64,000 bases of DNA from Chimonanthus salicifolius (Eukaryota; Streptophyta; Magnoliopsida; Laurales; Calycanthaceae), in contig CM023536.1 of the NCBI GenBank assembly GCA_013350335.1, forward strand, positions 6,220,207 to 6,284,206. Reading direction: 5' to 3'. Both the position numbers and the translations under genes were made by a program. Within the stretch, counting starts at the first letter, position 1. Every line of letters begins with the position of its first letter. Of the stretch, positions 12,601 through 24,600 are shown in pieces. The notes beneath the pieces are model-generated. The model searched no databases. It worked only from the letters and a program-made list of their open reading frames with translations, and was not told the DNA's origin.

Positions 12601-15600
12601 AAAAATACAGAAAAAGACAATACTATATACAATCCCCACCTGTTGGATAACATTTTCTTGCAAATTCAAACCCCGGACAATCTTACACCAAAAACTAATT
12701 CCAATTCCTTCCTCCCTTTTATTTTCCCTTTTAGTCCCACACCCTTAAGTAAGCCACTGAATGACCACCTCTACATAATCCCTTTGTAATATCTCATCCC
12801 TGCCGTACATTGCAAGGTGAAACTTGATCTTCTTACCATCCAACCAGAAACCATTCGAACACTGAATGACTTTAGATGCAACTTCCTCTTGTTAGAAGAA
12901 AAATAGGAGAAAAGAAGAAAATAATGGAAGAGAAGGGAAGAAAAGAGAGATGAATTCTCTGTGTTCTATTTCTTGTATTTGATCAAAAGATGATACACAT
13001 AAATAGAGAATACAGAAAGCCAATCAAAGGTATCTAAAGGTCGAATGAACAAGTAAAATGTGACATTACTACAACATTTACAACACCTGTCCCTTTTGAC
13101 TTCTTTTTCTTGGAACAAAAGCGTCTAAAGCTGTTCCCCATGCACTGCATGTCTGCAAAACAAATCTTCTTGATGCAAAGTCCAATAAATTCTCCAGAAA
13201 GACCATTACCAAAGCTTGCTTCAGCCGCCATCTCTGCAGCTGGCCTACCACGTTCTACCATCCCGGTCCATGAATAACCCCAAGACCTCATCTCTCTCCA
13301 AGTACGAGTGCATTAAGTAAACTCCAGATGCATGCACACCTTTGCAAGCCACGGGCATCGGGTGACTATAAGACTCGAACCTGTGACCTCTAGTAAGTCC
13401 TTTTGTGTTTCATTTCTATAAAAAATAAAATTTCTCTCATTTTTCTAATTTTTATATACATTCAAGTCAAGTCGGTAGCAAAAAAAATTAGGGTCGGGTT
13501 GGGACGGGTCAGACAGAAAATCTGTTATTACCTATAGCCAACCCGACCTATTGTCACACCTAAACAAGGTTACCATATCCCAGTACTCTATACTCCATTT
13601 TCAAGGCAAAGTCCTTTTTTTTTTTTAAGATCAACTTGTCCAAGCCTGTTACATCACCTCACTAATCCTCGGGGCACCCACACACATCGGGTAACTTTAT
13701 GGGGAGTGGCCTTTTAGGGTGGAGTAGGAATCGAACTCAAGACTCCTGCTTCTTGAGGCAAATTCCTCACCCATCACTCCAACGCTTTTGGGTTCAAGAC
13801 CAAGTTTACTTATTGAAACTTTGTTTAAGATACCCACATTTTCTACACCTATATTACCTTCTCTTTCAAATTTTGTATTCAGAAGGTCATGAAAATACAT
13901 CTCCCACGTACTCCTTATTAGATTGTCTTTAACTAAGGTCCTTTGGTTTTCATTCATAGTGCATCTTATATGGTCAAGATCTTAACTGCTCCATCCTGCA
14001 CCTTAGCGAGTATACAGAAACCTTTTCCACATTTTTTCCTAGTTTTGCATATGAGGCATTGTAGTCTTCATATTTGGCTTTACCTATAGTTTTTTTCACA
14101 ACTTTTCACGTCATCTTATAATTCTCCCAAGCTTTCGTCTTCCTTGTCTTCTGCCATATCTAGAATTAGATTTTCTTCTCACATATAGCCCTTCCCATGT
14201 CGTCGTTCCACCACCACATGCCTTTAACCCATCTTAGTTCCTTTAGCTTAACCCAAAACCTCTTTCACTTTTTCTTCCATGAGCTTAGACATTTTACCCC
14301 ACAGCTCATTTGGCTCCTAATCATCATGCCCCACCTTGTTTCTTCGCATCTTATCCTCGGACCATTTCTTATTTTTTTCCCATTTCGAATTCCACCACCT
14401 AATTTTGGGAGGGTCTTTTGTTGTTCTTTTTAACGGGTTACTCCTAGCATATACATCCAAAACTAAAAGTCTATGCTGAGTTGTTTGGGTTTCTCTAGGA
14501 ATGACATTATAGTCAAATGTAGAAAAAACATATTTTAACGAGTGGCAAACCACCAAAAAACGAAAAGATGTAGAAAATGTATGTTGATGGAAAACGTTTG
14601 AGAAAGTTGAAGGGATATCCAATTGAAAATAAGAAAGTGACGAAAGGCATTGAGAGAGTCAACAATGAAGAAACCGAGACCCCCCTACATTGGCCTGGAA
14701 GAGTTTGGCTCCTCTGAGAGTACAAGCCTTTGTGAGGAGTGTCCAAAGGTAAGACACTTACCAGAGTAGCATTAAGCAGAAAGGGTTTACTCAATCCGGA
14801 GGACGGCCTCAAATGTCCCTTATGCAGTCTTGCGAAGGATGCAGATCATCTCTTTTTATGTTGCCCCGCCTTAGGCCACCTATGGGCAAATTTTGTTAAT
14901 CTGATCAGAATCCTGTGGGTTTTAGATAAGACTAGTGAGGGAGTAATGGAATCTTGGTATTCTTGCGACGATCCTTTGGACCATTTGGAAGGAGAGGAAC
15001 GCAAGGATTTTCCATCAAAGGCATCACAGGTATTAGAGATTTTCCACAAGGCTAAGTGGAGGCTATTTGTTTGGCTCTTATCTGGGAAGGACTTCAAGGG
15101 ACACAAAATAATGGATTTTTATCATTCATGGGAGGGTTCTTTGTCTGGAGGTCCTAGAAGAATTGAAACCATGGTCACTTGATGTAACGACCCACTCCTG
15201 CCAACACAATATTGTTCGCTTTGGGCCCGCACGGCTTTGCTCTGAGGACTCAACAGAAGAGGAGCCCCCAAAAGGCCTTCTGCTTTATGGGAGGAGCATC
15301 CCATCTTATATACCAGTGCCCCAAGCTTGCATTGGGCGATGTGGGACTATTCCACACGCCCAGCGCCCAGCATGGCGCTTTTCTCTCTACTTGGCGCTCC
15401 TCTAGTCCAAGGCTGGGCCCCTCAATTGGGTAGGATCTCACATCCTAGCCCCCTTAAGACCAGAGCCGCCCCGGCTCTCGATAGCCGGTTGAGAATCGCA
15501 CCAGCCCACACCCACAGTCCAAGAGTTGAACCGTACTTTGATACCAATTGTAACGACCCTGCTCCCGCCAGCACAATATTGTCCGCTTTGGGCCTGCACA

Positions 15601-18600
15601 GCTTTGCTCTGAGGACCCCACCAAAGAGGAGCCCCCAAAAGGCTTTGTGCTTTATGGGAGGAGCATCTCATCTTCTATACCAGCGCCCCAAGCCCGCACT
15701 GGGCGATGTGGGACTATTCCACACGCCCAGCGCCCAACCTGGCGCTTTTCGCTCCACCTGGCGCCCCTTTTGTACAAGGTTGGGCCCCTCAATTGGGCGG
15801 AGTCTCACACTTGGTCCCCTCCACATCAAGACACATTTAAATTCAATATAGACAGGGCTGCTAGGGAAAATCGGGGCTAGAAGGAATTGATGGAGTCCTG
15901 CACGATCATACCGAAAAATCATCAATCGTTTTTTTCAAACCGGTAGGTTGGAAAGAATCAAATGAGACAGGCTTTTTTAGTATTAGGAGAGTCTTGACTA
16001 TATGGATTTCCTTAGGGCTAGGGAATTTGCTTATTTAAAGTAACCAACAAATGCAATTAAGTGGGTAATGAGAGCGAAATGACCTCCTTAGAGACTAACA
16101 ACTGTCATGAAGGAGATCAAGGCATTACTCAATGACCGAGAGATATTCTTCTTACAAATCAGCAGATCGACTAATGGAGTAGCAAACTTCTTTGTGAAAT
16201 ATGGAGTTGAGTCATCACATCATGGTGTTTTTTATCCGTGACTCATGGGGCAAGAGGGCCTAGACGGGTTGTTTAGTAGTATTGGATGTGCTCCATGGAC
16301 TTGTTTGTATTTTTCGAGATGCTTGATTTCTTGGGTCTATATTTTCTTATTAATGCAATATTATCTTGTTACCGCTCAAAAAAAAGTTCCCCAATATAAG
16401 AGAAAATGAAGACTAGAACTATAATCATGCAACGTTTATCAAAGATGATAGTCAAAGGTGTATTGGTCAAAGATAAGAAGACCAAGAATAGATTGGAAAT
16501 GTATCTTAAAGATTTGTAAAATAGAGAATATGCAGCCAAAGTCATCAGTGAATTGAAACCAAATAAAAAGTAATACGAAAGAGAAATACATTTAAGGATT
16601 TGCGCTTCAATAACTTCAAGTGATGCTAGATAACATGTATGGGCACAGACTGAGAAAAAACCTCACAATTGGTGTCCACCGCCAAGTGGTTCCTTCAAGT
16701 TTAATGTGGATGGTGCATCTAGGGGAAAGCGGAGCCCAGCTGGAGTTGGAGATGTGTTGTCAGATGAACATAGGGAAGTGTTAATGTTTTTCTCGAAACC
16801 ATTAGATATTAAGGACTCAAATGAGGAAGAGCTAATGGCAATCAGGCAAGATTATAGAGGAGGGTGGAGTACAAGGTGGGGAGGTTGATTGAAGGAGATT
16901 CTGCCAAATTGTGTAGGTATCTAGGAAGAAGAAGGCTCTATGGAGGTTGTGGCATTGGGTGAGAGAGATTAGATCATTGACCACAGGTATAGTTTTTGAA
17001 CATGTGAGATAACCAACCAATGTACTAGATGATTTTTTGGATGAATTAGGTGTGGCTGACAATTTTCTTTTTCCTTATTGATATAATTTTTTGGATTCCT
17101 GTTGCTTTTATGGATGCGAGAATTAGTATATACTTCTTACACTAATGTCTTATGATTAACGACATAGTTCCTTATCCGACAAAAAAAGGGAGGCTATGAA
17201 CGTTTTTTCTTTTCTTTGTCAGACAAGGTAATAAAGGAAGATGAAGAATCACACTTTACTCACTAAATATGAATCACAAATTGGTTACAATCCTGTGAGA
17301 GAAATCTCCAAATGGAAGAAATCTGTCCATCTCTGAGGAGGATGTGTTTCTTCATCATGATCTCTAGGATCAATATCGTGTCAAGAGCATCCAGGAGGAG
17401 ATTCAGTGGAAGCAAAGGTCTAAAGATAAGTGGAATAAGGATGGGGACAAAAATACCAAGTTCTTCCATGCCATGGCCTCTTCTCATAGACGGGTAAACA
17501 ACATCAGATCTCTAACAGTTGATGATACAACCATAAGTGATAAGGAGGATATCATTGCTACTATTCTAAACCACTTCAAGCAGTTGTATTAAGGCAACTC
17601 CTTCGACAGATTGCCGGTTGCAGGTATACCTTTTAGGTCTATCTCCACTTCTGAAGCTTCATCTATTGAGAGGCCTTTCTCCGAGATTGAGATAAAAAAG
17701 GGTGTGTGGGATCTTGGTGAGGACAGAGCCCCTAGGCCAGATGGTTTCTCCATTGCTTTTTTCAAGCTTTTTTGGGAGATTGTAAAACATGATCTCATTG
17801 CTTTCATAGAGGAGTTTCACCAAAGAGGTCAAGTTAGGGGCAACTTTTCTTGTTTTGGTGCCTCTTCCCTCTCCGGCTTCATGTCGATCGGTCTTCTCAG
17901 TAGTCCCTACAAGATTCTCAAATCCTTCTTTCCCAAGCTTCTCTCTCCTTCTCAGTAGTCCCTACAAGATTCTCAAATCCTTCTTTCCCAAGCTTCTCTC
18001 TCCTTCTCAGTCTGCTAAGGTTGAGGGTAGTCAGATTTTGGGTCCGGTCATTACAGCTCATGAGTGTATTGATTCCCAATACAAGGCTCGCAAGAAAGGA
18101 TTAATTTGTAAACTTGATTTGGAAAAAGCTTATGATATGGTTACACTTCCTTCATTTTGTTCTTTCCAGCATGGCTTCAGTCGAAAATGGTGTTTGTAGA
18201 TCTTCGAGTGTATTTCTTCAACCCACTTTTCCATCTTCATCAGTGGATCATCTTGAGGCTTCTTCAAGAGTTCGAGGGGGTTTGTTAGGGTGACCCACTT
18301 TCTCCAACTCTCTTTATCATGGTTGTAGAGACTTTGAGCCTTCTCCTGACCAAATCTGCTGACTTCTCTCTAATTAATGGTTTCCATATTGGTGATTCTA
18401 CTTTGCAAGTCCATCAGTTATAGTTTGTGGACGACACCATAATTTTCTATTAGCCAATCGAGGAGTCTGCTATGAACCTTCACTCTTTGCTTAGATGGTT
18501 TGAACTGTCATCCTCTCTTCGTATCAACTATTTAAAGACAGGAATTTTGGGCATCAATTTGGAAGACAATGACCTTGTTTCACTTTCAGAGATTTTGGGA

Positions 18601-21600
18601 TGCATGTCATCTTCACTTCCTTCCACCTACTTGGGGCTTCCTCTTTGCATTGGATCTCCTGGGTACTCCCAATGGGAGGCCATCATACACAAATTCAGCA
18701 AACACTTAGCTTCGTGGAAAGGAAAATATTTTTCATTTGGGGGGAGTATCACTCTTCTTAAGGCTGTTTTATTAGCACTCCCAATCTACTTCCTTTTTGC
18801 ATTTAGATGCCCAGTTAAAGTGGTTCAATCTTTGGAGAAAATCATGAGGAATTTCCTTTGGGGTGACCATGAAGATAGAAGGAAAGAGCACCTGGTGGGT
18901 TGGGAGCATGTAACGACCCGTCCCGCTATCACAATATTGTCCGCTTTGGGCCTACACACGAGCCCGCACGGCTTTGCTTTAGCAAGCCAACCTACTGTTC
19001 CTCCCAAAAGGCCTTGTGCTAGAAGAAGGAAGGCTACCACTTATATACCAAGGAATTTTCAATGCAAATAGCAATGAGGGACTTTTTGGTATGGGGTATT
19101 ACAATCTACCCACCTTGAAGCTAGAGTCGTCCCCGGCTTTGCACACACAAGAACCAAGCCCACACCCTCAGACAGAAAGTGAAACTATGCTCTGATACCA
19201 TTTATAACGACCCGTCCCGCCAGCATGATATTGTCCGCTCTGTGCTTACACACGGCCCGCACGGCTTTCAATTGACGAGCCAACCCATTGTTGCTCCCAA
19301 AAGGCCTCATTTTAGAAGGAGGAAGGCTACTACTTATATACCAGGGAATTTCCAATGCAACTAGCAATGTGAGACTTTTTGGGGGCGGGGTATTAAAATC
19401 TACCCCTCTTGAAACCAGAGCCGTCCCCAGCTCTGCACACATAAGAACCAAGCCCACACCCTCAGGCAGAGAGTTGAACCATGTTCTGATACTATTTGTA
19501 ACGACCCGTCCCGCTAGCACAATATTGTCCGCTTTGGGCCTACACACGAGCCCACACGGCTTTGCTTTATCGAGCCAACCCATTGTTGCTCCCAAAAGGC
19601 CTTGTGCTAGAAGGAAGAAGGCTACCACTTATATACCAGGGAATTTTCAATGCAACTAGCTATGTGGGACTTTTTGGGGCGGGGTATTACAATCTACCCC
19701 CTTGAAGCTAGAGCCGTCCTCGGCTCTGCACACACAAGAACCAAGTTGTAAAACCCTGCCCCAAATTAGGAGTGTGTTAGCTTAATAACCTTGTTTGACC
19801 AGTTAATCTCGAAGGTTACGGTTAGGACTTCGAGGAAAGCCCAGGTGTGGCCCAATCCGAGCTCGTGAGCTCAGTGATCCAGCTCGTCTAGCTGGAGGGG
19901 CATTTTGGTAATTTACCACTTGTTGTGTTTATTTTATAAATTTTGTTGACGAGTGATTATTATTGATTGATAATATTTTTCCTTAATAAAGGATTTGATT
20001 TCTGATTTTAAAATGATTTTATTTTCAGAAAATCTTATTTTAATCTGCCCATCAAAACCCGAAAGGGAGTTTTAATTATTTTAAAATAATTTCGGAAAAG
20101 AGATAAATTTTGAAAATAGTGTTTGGTGTTAGACCATTTTAAGAATGGTCTAGTTATTTCATTTCACTTCAAAATGAGATTTCTAAATCTATTATTTTAA
20201 CATTTGTTTATTTAAGTAAATATTGAGAAATTATGATTTTTATTTAAATAAATGATTTTTAGTAAGAGTTAAATTCTGCAATTTTTATGGTGACCAAGGT
20301 TTTCAAAACCCAACCTATCTGTAAGGTTGGATTAAGATTTTGAGTTGGTAAAATCATACATTTAGTGAAAAATCGGATTTTATCTAATTTAGGGGCCTTT
20401 TTGCAAAAATGGAAGTTTGCAGGGACTTTTCTGCAACCAACCAAAAGTTTACTGTTGCAGATGTAAGCCGGTACTGCATGCAGAAGCATGCAGTGGCTCG
20501 ACCGCCCCTTCTTCCGGTCGGTTTTCTATAAATTTGGTCATCAAACCGGCTTTCAAACTCCCACTGAATTCATCTCAGATTTCTATCTCCCTCTGCTCTC
20601 TGTGAAAACCAGCGGAGACCCTGCCTTAGCCTGTTCTTTCTCAGTTTTTCAGTAACTGTAGCTTAAGAAGGAAGAGATTTTCAAAATCCAGATTTCAGCC
20701 CAGGAACTCCAGTGAAGGTAATCACTGTGTTCCCCTTTAAATGCTAGGTGGTTTAGAATCAAGAAAACCGGTTTTTGGTTCAGAGTGGAGTGTGTAAAAT
20801 GATTTCAAAGTTTTATGGAAAACCCGATTTTATGCGTATCAGCGAGCTTCCGGTGCTAAGATCGGATGGCTCACTGAGTTGCAAAGCTTAAAACTATTCC
20901 CTGTGTAAAGAGGACTCCTCAGATCAGACGGATGTGAAAACTGAGTCCGGGAGACCCTCCATTTCCGGGATCGCATTTCACTGCCCGACTGCCGTCACTG
21001 TCTGCTGTTGCAGACAGTGGGGAAGACGACTCTCGGAAGGTCCGAGAGCCGGTCTTCGGAAGGTCTGAATCTTCGGACGGTCCGACAGCTTCACCCTCGG
21101 ACGTTCCGAGCTTTACTCGAAGCCCAGTTCGCCCGAGGCAGGCCAGACCCTTTCGGACGCACCGAACAGAGTTCGGAAGGACCGAGCCCTACTTCGGTCG
21201 TGCCGAGCCCCACTTCAGATGTTCCGAAGTGTACAGACCCATCGAGACTTGTTTTCTCTTCTTTATCGGTTCGGATGGACTTCGGAAGGTCCGAAACCCG
21301 ATCTTCAGACGATCCGAAGTCAGACCCATGTTCCGAGGTCAGGGACTAGATTAGGTGTCGTTCGGATGATCCGAAGCCATTGTACCCGGTTCCGAGGGAC
21401 CCAGTTTTTAAATGTGAAAATATTATTTGACTATTGATGATGTCTAATCTTGTGGGATTATTGTTAATGCGTGTGATGTGAGGTGATTAGTATCCAAGGC
21501 TAATCTAAAAATGTGTACTAACCCTTTTCTCTTATTACTTATAGTGTAAATACTATTGTCTCCGCTTCCAGGCCGACCTTATTGGTCGGGCACTGAGTGA

Positions 21601-24600
21601 TTCACTTTCAGGCCGACACTATAGTCGGGGCACTAGGTGACCTTGAAGTCTAACTCAAAATGTCAGATCTGGTCCTATCCAGAAGACAACCGAGAAGTGA
21701 CCCGAGGATCTAGATCTAAACTCAATAAGTCAATCTGGTCAATGCCCAGAAGACAATATGAGTTTTGGACTGAGTCCCCTTTTTATTTATATTGTTATCT
21801 TGTGGATGATTATAATTTAAAAAGGATAGAAATCGAGTAGGAGACTCAATTCCATGTACCATGGATGTTTTGGGAAAATCAGTAGGATTTCGAAATACTG
21901 CTTGTATGTGTACATGCTATGTATATTGATTGTGCACTTGTCTGTTGTTTGAACAGAGACCGCGCAGCCACGCAATCAAGGTGAGGGAACTTAACTATGC
22001 AGATTTTTGTAAACAGGTTTTATGATGAGATGAGTATTGAGTAATAAGTGGTTTCAGTGTTGTTGAACCCACTCATGTGCCTAGACTTGACGCACTATGG
22101 TAAGAGTGCTTATGATGTTGGCTTAGACTGGACGCACTATGGTAAGAGTGCTTATGATGTTGGCCTAGACTGGACGCACTATGGTAAGAGTGCTTATGAT
22201 GCTGGTAAATACTATGATCAGATGAAATGTGTATTACTGCTTCCACGTGCCTGGACTATTGAATCAATATCAGCCATATGAGAGATGGTTTATGTCTACT
22301 GGACCATGGGTGGACCGTGGGCGTCAGTTGCTGACCCAAAGGGTGTCAGTATCGTCTATGAGAGAGCCGGAGATATACTTGCAAGATGGTTTATATCTAC
22401 TGGACCATGGGTGGACTGTGGGCGTCAGTTGCTAACCCGAAGGGTGTCAGTATCGGCTAGAGGAGAGCCGGAGATATAAAATTGTAAGGATGTATTTTGA
22501 CCGTGTCGGGACTTAATACTATTGTTGTCAATATGGTGCCAAGAGGTTACGGTGGATGAAAGCAGTAATGGAAAAATGATGAAATGATGAAAATGATGAT
22601 AAGACTTTACTTGATATTGTAATTCTATTATCAAGCATGAGATGTCATATTACAACTGTTGATTATGTACGAATCTGTTATTTACTTTAAAAACTGCATT
22701 GTTATATTTCCTTCACTGGGCTAGTTAGCTCACCCCACTCACCTTTCAGGAGATGAACCCGAGGAGGAGAACTCTCTGTTCGAAACTTAGAGCGGATAAA
22801 CTGCGGCGCTGCTTTGGGATTCCCGCTGAGGGGAATACCCTTGTATTTGTGTTTTCTGGTTCTTGGAACCATTTTCCTTTGTAAAGTACCGAGTGTGGTA
22901 CTTGGCGTGTGTTAACGTGTTGAACTAGGACTGCTGCGTTTCTGTAGCTACCCTGTTATGATTTTTGTAACGATGAACCAATGGTTGGATTCTCTATGAT
23001 AATGTTATGAATAATAATTCAATGTTTGAAATTATAGATGGATGTTTGTATTTTCTATGTCTATTGTTGGGTAGACTTATGGTATATGTTTGAGTCCACA
23101 TGTTGGGATCATGTGTGACTTTTGGGCCCAACTGTTGATCCGGCCCAGTTAGAATGCTTGTGAGTTGGTTTAGTTTATCTTTCAAAAAAAAAAAAAATTC
23201 AGTCGCGTTCCGGGCCCACCCTTCGGGTTAGGGCGTGACACAAGCCCACACCCTCAGGCAAAGAATTGAACCATACTTTGATACCATTTGTAACGACCTG
23301 TCCCGCTAGCACAATATTGTCCGCTTTGGGCCTACACACGAGCCCGCACGGCTTTGCTTTATCGAGCCAACCCACTGTTGCTCCCAAAAGGCCTTGTGCT
23401 AGAAGGAGGAAGGCTACCACTTATATACCAAAGAATTTTCAATACAACTAGCGATGTGAGACTTTTTGGGGCGGGGTATTACAATCTACCCCCTTGAAGC
23501 CAGAGTCGTTCCCAGCTCTGCACACACAAGAACCAAGCCCACACCCTCAGGCAAAAAGTTGAACCATACTCCGATACCATTTGTAACGACCCGTCCTGCT
23601 AGCATGATATTGTCCGTTCTGGGCCTCACACACTGCGCGCACAACTTTCAATTGAAGAGCCAACCCATTGCTCCCAAAAGGCCTCATGCTAGAAGGAGGA
23701 AGGCTACCACTTATATACCAGGGAATTTCCAATTCAACTAGCAATGTTGCACATTTTGGGGCGGAGTATTACAGAGCAAGTTTGTCTTCCTATCGTTTCC
23801 GGTGGACTTGGAGTGAGGCCTATTAAAGAGGTCAATGTTGCTCTTCTCTCCAAGTGGCTTTGGTGGTTAGGCACTATGGGTGTTACTCTATGGAAGACAA
23901 CTCTAATTCAGAAATACAGATTGGGAAATCTTGGTTGGGATATTAATCCTTTCCCCTATAGAGAATCTGGCATGTGGAGAGCTATCGCAACTTGTATAGA
24001 CAAATTTAAGGAAGGGATCAGATTTAAGGAGGGGCGTGATAACATAATCAAATCTTGGACTGAACCCTGGTGTGACAATATCACTTTGGCTTCTAGGTTT
24101 CCTTCACTTTATCGCATATCTCAGCTTCCAACTGGTGCCATTGCCAATTTCTATTCCATCTGCAATGATCAGGTTGTCTGGGATCTTCCTACCGGATCAG
24201 ACATTCTATAGAGGATAGCCTCGTGTAGTGGCCCGAATCGACTGGTTGCTTCTCTGTCAAGTCTTTCTTCAATTGGATTAACCAATTGTCACTCACTGCT
24301 ATTGTTAATCCTGGTATTTGGTCCTCCAAAGCACTGCCTTGGGCTATTTCTTTCCTTTGGATTGCTGGTCTGGGGCAAATTCTTACCCAAGACAACTTGC
24401 GTAAGCGAGGAAGAACCATGGTTAGCGCTTGCCTGTTTTGCCTTCGATCTTCGGAAGAGTCAAATCACCTCCTTATTCATTGCCCTTTCTCTTATGCAGT
24501 TTGGAATTCAGTATATGATAAATTTGGTGTACTTTGGGTCATGCCTTATGGTGGCTGAATTATTTTATGCTTGGGACATTGTTTCGGTTTCCCCAAAATG

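Larger units (their letters stand above)
19747..23240 (+). mobile_element. Large solo LTR, probably Ty3/gypsy
   Basis: 3,494 bp from TGTAAAACCCTGCCCC to GGGCGTGACA, flanked by CAAGT (19742-19746) and CAAGC (23241-23245), inside a TRIM internal region that reads through when it is removed. It holds dyads at 21031-21390 and tandem repeats at 22084-22480. The gypsy assignment rests on LTR length and ends only, since no internal domain remains. Confidence 0.75.
18909..23773 (-). mobile_element. TRIM concatemer with five LTRs, split by a large solo LTR
   Basis: LTRs at 18909-19103, 19203-19397, 19497-19691, 23289-23483 and 23582-23773 (192-195 bp each) alternate with ~98-bp internal units holding the inverted primer site (CTCTGATACCAT) and polypurine tract. 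The whole block is flanked by the perfect 5-bp duplication GAGCA (18904-18908 and 23774-23778). The third internal unit is opened by a 3.5-kb LTR. No protein is encoded. Confidence 0.88.

Noticed and set aside
18825..19659. Recurring ORFs with peptides like [20 protein letters not shown] and [16 protein letters not shown], seen at many places on both strands, looking like a conserved small protein family
   Set aside because: They are translations of TRIM LTRs. Their boundaries follow LTR ends, and they vary like LTR copies with no start or stop conservation.
21031..21390. CRISPR-like repeat-spacer appearance of the dyad arrays
   Set aside because: Repeats are short, imperfect inverted repeats with uneven spacing in a plant LTR; no cas genes, and CRISPR does not occur in plant nuclear DNA.
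22048..22281. Peptide with repeats of [12 protein letters not shown]
   Set aside because: It is the reading of a 42-bp tandem repeat inside a large LTR; the period happens to be a multiple of three. No domain or gene structure.
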